Source: Desulfobacteraceae bacterium (GTDB lineage Bacteria > Desulfobacterota > Desulfobacteria > Desulfobacterales > Desulfosarcinaceae). Taken from it: a stretch of 10,926 nt of DNA. The position numbers and the translations under genes were made by a program. Below the pieces are notes generated by a model. It was not told where the DNA came from, ran no database searches, and saw nothing but the letters and a program-made list of their open reading frames with translations. This document shows, in pieces, positions 7,337 through 10,926 of this stretch (its first letter is position 1; every line of letters begins with the position of its first letter). The DNA lies in assembly GCA_027025615.1 (NCBI GenBank), contig JALVQM010000030.1, forward strand, positions 1 through 10,926, written 5' to 3'.

Positions 7337-7990
7337 TCAACCGCGGTTTTGTTTTTCTAAATCAATCCAGTATCCGTTTATATATTTCCTGGTCTTGAAT
7401 CTGATACCGTAAACTTGCTGCATAAAATGGGTGCATTCATCGCAAAATGTCAGGCCCCGCCCATCAATTATGGCCCTCACATAACCTGTGGTTCCGAACT
7501 TGTTGAACTCCCCACGGCTCATGGGACACAAGGTACCATCTGGTGCCGTGCGATAAGCGGCGTGGTCCGTAAGCCCAAGATTATGGCCGACTTCGTGCAA
7601 AGAAACTTTCAGTGTACGATCAAGAAACAGCTCGTACTCTTTATCGGTTGAAATATGCCTGGGCGTCAGCTTGCGCGTGGAAACCACAGCAACATCGTTC
7701 TTTGGGTTTTTACCACCAAATATGGTCTGATAAAATTCATCCTCATCACACGTTTTCAAATCGGCGTCGGTGATCCCCAAAGTATGGCCGCCGATATCCT
7801 GTTGCAAAATCATGGTTAATAATTGGGCGTCAATACTTTCAACCACCGGGGTTTCATGATGAGCCAACTCGTATCCGGCTATTATCCCGTTGAAAGCAGA
7901 AACTATTTTTTCTCCTATGGTTTTAAGACTGCTGTAAGTTATATCGCTGCCGATTCTGACTATGTTAAGAGTGGTTCTGGTATTAATCAT
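7337..7990 (-). CDS. Archaemetzincin-like zinc metallopeptidase (M54), variant metal site
   Basis: This 217-residue protein resembles archaemetzincins. The family-like block LGITDADLKTCDEDEF (71-86) precedes the zinc motif HEVGHNLGLTDH (132-143), then LCPM (154-157) and FCDEC (182-186). H132, H136 and E133 are the first two zinc ligands and the catalytic base. In typical archaemetzincins the third ligand is His and the next residue is Cys (HExxHxxGxxHC); here these are D142 and H143. Cysteines C155, C183 and C186 of the second, structural zinc site are kept, so it could be a Cys3His site. There is also an insertion between H143 and C155. No signal peptide or membrane segment is seen, so it is probably cytoplasmic. 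The ATG at 7990 is chosen because AGAGG lies five bases upstream; a GTG two codons earlier is possible. It stands alone, converging with the DUF4382 remnant. Its substrate is unknown. Confidence 0.82.
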   Translation of the reverse strand: MINTRTTLNIVRIGSDITYSSLKTIGEKIVSAFNGIIAGYELAHHETPVVESIDAQLLTMILQQDIGGHTLGITDADLKTCDEDEFYQTIFGGKNPKNDVAVVSTRKLTPRHISTDKEYELFLDRTLKVSLHEVGHNLGLTDHAAYRTAPDGTLCPMSRGEFNKFGTTGYVRAIIDGRGLTFCDECTHFMQQVYGIRFKTRKYINGYWIDLEKQNRG

Positions 7991-8459
7991 AGGCACCTCT
8001 GCAACAATCCAGTTCCATAGTTAGTATACAGCCAAGCCTGCATTGCGCATATCGCCTGGGCCTGAAATAATTATCGGCCGTCTGCTTATTATGTTAAACC
8101 CAAATCGGTTTTCCATCAAGCCAAAGGAAAAAGATAAACAAGAACGGATTATAAAATTCACACAATATCCAAGTTATCAACTCATTATAGTGATTGATGA
8201 CTTGCTATCGATTTCGAACATTACTATTGTTTAATAGTCGGCAACAGCGCCTCTTTACCGGGGTGCATCGGCTTGGAATTGCGGACTGACTGCATAACTG
8301 GCTGGATCAGACGGTTGCTGCCTGAACAGCGCAAGAGGGCAAATATTAATATGCGCATAGGCTGGCGTATCATGGCGGTTTGCAGCAGGCCCTTTAAATA
8401 TGGCTTTTCAAAGCTTTAATAACTTGTAACCTGATTGTAAGTTATGGAATGTATTTATA
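7991..8459. other. Intergenic stretch between divergent archaemetzincin and MOSC genes
   Basis: No supported gene is present. A 63-codon plus-strand frame (8043-8234) matches nothing I know and has no ribosome binding site. Because the flanking genes diverge, promoters for both should lie here, but I find no strong consensus pair. The dyad at 8421-8443 is the one clear structural element. The more GC-rich part (8240-8400) might be decayed coding sequence, but no family could be recognised in any frame. Confidence 0.5.
8421..8443. promoter_or_regulatory. Imperfect dyad upstream of the MOSC gene, possible operator
   Basis: AACTTGTAA (8421-8429), a five-base centre, and TTGTAAGTT (8435-8443) form arms symmetric at seven of nine positions; the other two would be G-U pairs in RNA. 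TTGTAA also occurs as a direct repeat. The element ends 16 bases before the ATG, where a repressor site or a leader stem-loop would be placed. The cognate regulator is unknown. Confidence 0.35.
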
Positions 8460-8984
8460 ATGTCACCCAGAAAAACAACCGACGACAAGCAGGCGAAAAG
8501 CACAGAATTTCCACAAAAATTAATCAGCGGCATAGTATGCGCTGTTTCCGTGGCTAACCGTAAGGGAGTGAAAAAAAGCAATATCGAGTCAGGAACCCTT
8601 ATTAAAGATTTTGGACTTGAAGGTGACGCCCATGCCGGCAAATGGCACCGGCAGGTCAGTCTCCTGGCCGAAGAAAGCATCGAACAGATGAGAAAAAAAG
8701 GCGTGGACGTTGCCGCGGGTGATTTTGCTGAAAATATAACCACCAGGGGTATTGACCTCTGGCTTCTGCCGGTGGGCAGTGTGCTCCAGATCGGAAATGA
8801 GGTCCTGTTGAAAATAACTCAAATAGGCAAAAAATGCCACCAGGGATGTGCCATTTTTCAACAGGTTGGAGATTGTATCATGCCTCGCCAGGGTATTTTT
8901 GCCAAGGTTATTGCCGGAGGCAAAATAGCACCGGGGGACAAAATAACAATTGCCATGAATGCAGAACCCAGGGAAAAGCAATAA
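8460..8984 (+). CDS. MOSC domain-containing protein
   Basis: The product (174 residues) is a small stand-alone MOSC protein, the fold found at the C-terminus of molybdenum cofactor sulfurases and in YiiM-type proteins. Family sequences visible are GLEGDAHAGKWHRQVSLLA (52-70), GDFAENITTRGIDL (87-100), KKCHQGCAIF (124-133), with the conserved cysteine C126 and also C130, and GDCIMPRQGIF (137-147). Stand-alone MOSC proteins are thought to bind or transfer sulfur or cofactor in molybdenum-enzyme maturation; the exact reaction is not established. The first 20 or so residues are polar and precede the usual domain start, and the ATG has no clear ribosome binding site, so the true start is uncertain. 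It precedes the moeA-like gene by 133 bases on the same strand, which supports a molybdenum cofactor role. Confidence 0.88.
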   Translation: MSPRKTTDDKQAKSTEFPQKLISGIVCAVSVANRKGVKKSNIESGTLIKDFGLEGDAHAGKWHRQVSLLAEESIEQMRKKGVDVAAGDFAENITTRGIDLWLLPVGSVLQIGNEVLLKITQIGKKCHQGCAIFQQVGDCIMPRQGIFAKVIAGGKIAPGDKITIAMNAEPREKQ

Positions 8985-8994
8985 AGATCACCTC

Positions 8995-9022
8995 GTAACC
9001 TATCTGGCCATTTCTGGGTTAC
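8995..9022 (+). repeat. Inverted repeat between MOSC and moeA-like genes
   Basis: GTAACC (8995-9000) and GGTTAC (9017-9022) are perfect inverted arms around a 16-base loop, within the 133-base gap. No T run follows, so it is not a standard terminator. I did not recognise the conserved sequences of the molybdenum cofactor (Moco) riboswitch. Confidence 0.3.
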
Positions 9023-9117
9023 CGTGGATTGGAAATTGGCTGGAGCAACAATTACCTTGGGGGTACAGGCGTCACTTTCAGCTACTCTTTATTTGGCTAC
9101 CTTTTGGGTATAGTTCA

Positions 9118-10326
9118 ATGAAACCGGAACTGATAGGTTTTCAAAAAGCCTTGAAACTTACCCTTGAAACTGTGGCGAACCTGCCGGAGATCAAGGTGCC
9201 AATTGTTGCCAGCCAGGGATATGTCCTTGCCAGGGAGGTAATATCCAAAATCAATGTGCCTCCCTTTTCAACTGCCACCAGAGACGGCTATGCCCTGCGC
9301 AGTGATGATATCGGCGCGCTAAAATCAGGGATGTCTCCACTGCCCTGCCTGGGTACGATTGCAGCAGGAGATTTCAAACCCTTGTCCCTAACAGCTGGAA
9401 CAACTTTAAGGGTCCTTACAGGGGCCAGGGTTCCAGAAGGTGCTGACAGGATTGTAGCAGACGAATATGTTGCCATTGAAAATAAAAAGATTCATCTAAA
9501 GAAACCTGTTCCCCCAACTGCCAACATTCTTCCGGCAGGCACTGATATCAACCCGGGAATGTGTATAGCAAAACCTGGCGACCTGCTGACCCCAAACCTG
9601 ATCGGCTTGCTGGCTGCCTCCGGTTGTCCGCATGTTTATGTATACCGAAAGCCGGAAGTGGCTATAATTACAACAGGAGATGAAATAGCCTTGCCCGGAG
9701 ACAAATCTGACCAGGGTCAAGTTTATGCAAGTAACCTGATGGCATTGAATGCCTGGTGTGAAAAACTCGGCATGTCCACCAAATTGCTCATTGCAGGCGA
9801 CAACAAGAATCAAATCCAAAATCAATTGGAAAGGGCCATATCCAATTCGGATGCCATTATCACAATAGGAGGAAGCTGGAAAAGCGAAAAGGATATGGTG
9901 CATAAAGTTCTTGCCTCCATGAAATGGAAACAGGTTTACCGCCATCTCAGACTTATACCCGGGAAATCGACCGGAATGGGCATTTTGCGATCAATGCCTG
10001 TTTTTATCCTTCCCGGGTCGCCAACCGCTAATATGGCTGCCTTCCTGCTGCTTGCCATGCCTGGTTTAAAGGCTATGGCCGGACACCAATCTCCTTTCCT
10101 GACCACTGTCCAAGCCAGACTGGACAGGAAAATAAAGAAAAAGCCGGGCTGGACAAAAGTGATTTTCGGTCGCTTTCATACGCTGGATTCTGATAACTGT
10201 TTTACCCCCTACAGCCGAAAAAGCAGGTTGCGTGATATGGCATCGGCAAATGCAATCCTGATCCTTTCCGAGGAATCAACCGAGATTAATCCGGGAACAA
10301 TTGTCTGCGTTCATCTAATTTCATAG
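9118..10326 (+). CDS. moeA: MoeA-like molybdopterin molybdenumtransferase, variant active site
   Basis: This 402-residue protein belongs to the MoeA family, which inserts molybdate into adenylylated molybdopterin to make molybdenum cofactor. The MoeA N-terminal domain (about 5-165) includes FSTATRDGYA (50-59), where canonical MoeA has an SAMDGYA-type motif. The MogA-like domain (about 177-320) has TTGDE (185-189), GGSWKSEKD (251-259; usually GGVSVGxxD), and LPGSPTANMAAF (298-309; usually LPGNPVSA). The C-terminal domain (about 327-402) is complete. These changes recall a MoeA subclass of sulfate- and metal-reducing bacteria (GGAWxxxxD, LPGGPPSN, recalled from memory). The frame is open 53 codons further upstream into the MOSC gene, but only from the ATG at 9118 does it start like MoeA; its ribosome binding site is weak. 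It may handle a different metal or cofactor form, such as tungsten, but that is speculation. Confidence 0.9.
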   Translation: MKPELIGFQKALKLTLETVANLPEIKVPIVASQGYVLAREVISKINVPPFSTATRDGYALRSDDIGALKSGMSPLPCLGTIAAGDFKPLSLTAGTTLRVLTGARVPEGADRIVADEYVAIENKKIHLKKPVPPTANILPAGTDINPGMCIAKPGDLLTPNLIGLLAASGCPHVYVYRKPEVAIITTGDEIALPGDKSDQGQVYASNLMALNAWCEKLGMSTKLLIAGDNKNQIQNQLERAISNSDAIITIGGSWKSEKDMVHKVLASMKWKQVYRHLRLIPGKSTGMGILRSMPVFILPGSPTANMAAFLLLAMPGLKAMAGHQSPFLTTVQARLDRKIKKKPGWTKVIFGRFHTLDSDNCFTPYSRKSRLRDMASANAILILSEESTEINPGTIVCVHLIS

Positions 10327-10360
10327 GCCCTATCTTAAAAAATAGCCCCCGGCGGTATTT

Positions 10361-10418
10361 CAGAACAGTTCAAAATGTTCATATACTACGTTAATACTTC
10401 TTTTTATTCGCTGTTCTG
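10361..10418. repeat. Long-range inverted repeat CAGAACAG/CTGTTCTG
   Basis: CAGAACAG (10361-10368) and CTGTTCTG (10411-10418) are perfect eight-base inverted arms 42 bases apart. TGTTC occurs once more at 10376-10380, so the GAACA/TGTTC half-site is present three times. This could be an operator with several half-sites or an RNA stem. It lies 34 bases after the moeA-like stop. Confidence 0.3.
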
Positions 10419-10538
10419 CTCCCTGCCGGAAATCCTGATCCTTATTTGAGACAGGTCCACAAGACCAAGTCAAAGGCTGCGGGCAGCAGACAAAAAGTAG
10501 GCTTAAACTTACTTACTTTCATACCGGCTTTTCAAGGC

Positions 10539-10555
10539 AGGCTGAACAGCCTTTT
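10539..10555 (+). terminator. Weak terminator-like hairpin
   Basis: AGGCT (10539-10543), loop GAAC and AGCCT (10548-10552) form a five-pair stem followed by TTT and then ACCTTT. It could end transcription from the moeA-like gene but lies more than 200 bases beyond its stop, and the T run is short. Confidence 0.22.
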
Positions 10556-10737
10556 ACCTTTCGTCCTGTCCTGCTATGCTTTTTGACTGTTTGTTTCGCA
10601 TTCACCTGCAAACAAAACACAAAAAAAGCTATAATCGGAAAAATCATGTATAAAGCATTCCTGCTTACAATAATTATTTTATTTGCCATTGTACTTGTCA
10701 GTTTTCTCCCTTCTGATCTTATTTGTGACTGTTTAAA

Positions 10738-10758
10738 ATCAGGGCCGAATTACAGCCC
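10738..10758 (-). terminator. Possible terminator overlapping a minus-strand stop codon
   Basis: On the minus strand, GGGCTG (10753-10758), loop TAATT and CGGCCC (10742-10747) pair over six positions with one wobble, followed by TGATTTT. The loop contains the TAA that ends the frame entering from the right edge. The T run is short, so support is modest. Confidence 0.28.
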
Positions 10759-10926
10759 GAGTATGATTTTGGTCCGGTTGGGTTGTACCTTCATCTGTAA
10801 AACAGGCACTTGCCTGTCCGGGCCCGGGGCCATACTGAGCCCCGGCGGTACTACTCTTTTGACCGCCTGCCCCGGCATCATCTTGGTATGGTTGAGGGCT
10901 GAGCCGGTGCAAGTTGGCTGATTTTT
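10750..10926 (-). CDS. Possible 3' end of an unrecognised proline-rich protein (partial)
   Basis: The minus-strand frame is open from the right edge of the window to a TAA at 10750-10752, giving at least 58 codons with G or C in most third positions. The visible end is rich in proline, valine and basic residues (PGQAVKRVVPPGLSMAPGP, then VPVLQMKVQPNRTKIILGL). A terminator-like hairpin sits at the stop. No family is recognised. The opposite strand is also open here, so this may be chance; the sequence beyond the edge would decide. Confidence 0.28.
   Translation of the reverse strand, partial: KNQPTCTGSALNHTKMMPGQAVKRVVPPGLSMAPGPDRQVPVLQMKVQPNRTKIILGL
10802..10845. repeat. Two adjacent perfect hairpins
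   Basis: ACAGGCA (10802-10808) and TGCCTGT (10811-10817) form a perfect palindrome with a two-base centre. Six bases later, CCGGGGC (10824-10830) and GCCCCGG (10839-10845) form a perfect seven-pair stem with an eight-base loop. The second arm runs into CCCCGGCGGTA (10840-10850), which also occurs at 10347-10357. Confidence 0.5.

Larger units (their letters stand above)
10327..10749. other. Intergenic stretch after the moeA-like gene
   Basis: No supported gene is seen. A plus-strand frame from 10646 (91 codons) begins with a hydrophobic segment, MYKAFLLTIIILFAIVLVSF, but lacks a clear ribosome binding site, becomes unusually cysteine- and glycine-rich, and runs through the hairpins and the opposing frame at 10750-10926. 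It is therefore not called as a gene. A membrane peptide cannot be excluded. Confidence 0.45.

Noticed and set aside
7310..7339. TGA stops as possible selenocysteine codons, prompted by the nearby selC
   Set aside because: The codons after the archaemetzincin TGA (7337-7339) continue for only about 18 residues with no Sec-type context. No SECIS-like hairpin was evident there or after the TGA at 7309-7311.
8959..9117. In-frame 53-codon extension of the moeA-like gene into the MOSC gene
   Set aside because: No ribosome binding site, an unusual Trp-rich sequence, and overlap with the MOSC end. MoeA homology begins at about 9118. The open frame is probably chance or a remnant.
8985..9117. Molybdenum cofactor riboswitch before the moeA-like gene
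   Set aside because: The position is suggestive and a GTAACC/GGTTAC stem is present, but I could not match the conserved sequences of the Moco motif. A covariance-model search would be needed to call it.
1..10926. CRISPR array, insertion sequence or phage module
   Set aside because: No regularly spaced repeats, transposase, integrase or phage structural genes were found on either strand.

Overview
The window looks like chromosomal DNA of a Gram-negative anaerobe, most likely from the old Deltaproteobacteria (Desulfobacterota or Desulfuromonadia). This rests on family resemblance: a PilR-type sigma-54 activator, a selenocysteine tRNA, and a MoeA of the variant subclass I associate with sulfate- and metal-reducing lineages. 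No species can be named from the sequence alone.

Positions 81-6080 hold six genes, all on the minus strand, closely spaced and probably largely co-transcribed. In transcription order they are an M20 peptidase T-like enzyme (TTG start), PgpA (phosphatidylglycerophosphatase A), LepB (signal peptidase I, GTG start), PyrB and PyrC (aspartate carbamoyltransferase and dihydroorotase, overlapping by 17 bases), and the PilR-like response regulator. The run joins membrane lipid synthesis, protein secretion, pyrimidine synthesis and sigma-54 control. A second promoter may lie just before pgpA. A possible weak terminator lies just after the regulator.

Positions 6238-6418 hold a plus-strand selenocysteine tRNA (selC) with a good promoter. 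The organism therefore probably makes selenoproteins, although no selenocysteine codon could be assigned here.

Positions 6419-8459 look accessory. They contain long stretches without genes, the broken remains of a DUF4382-like gene, and a minus-strand archaemetzincin-like zinc peptidase whose metal-binding residues differ from the family pattern. Because tRNA genes, selC included, are common integration sites, this may be an old decayed insertion, but no integrase or duplicated tRNA end is visible.

Positions 8460-10326 hold a plus-strand pair for molybdenum cofactor work: a MOSC-domain protein and a MoeA-like molybdenum insertase. An imperfect dyad lies just before the MOSC start.

Positions 10327-10926 have no secure gene. 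They hold several inverted repeats, two adjacent perfect hairpins, and a reading frame entering from the right edge on the minus strand that may be the end of a proline-rich protein.
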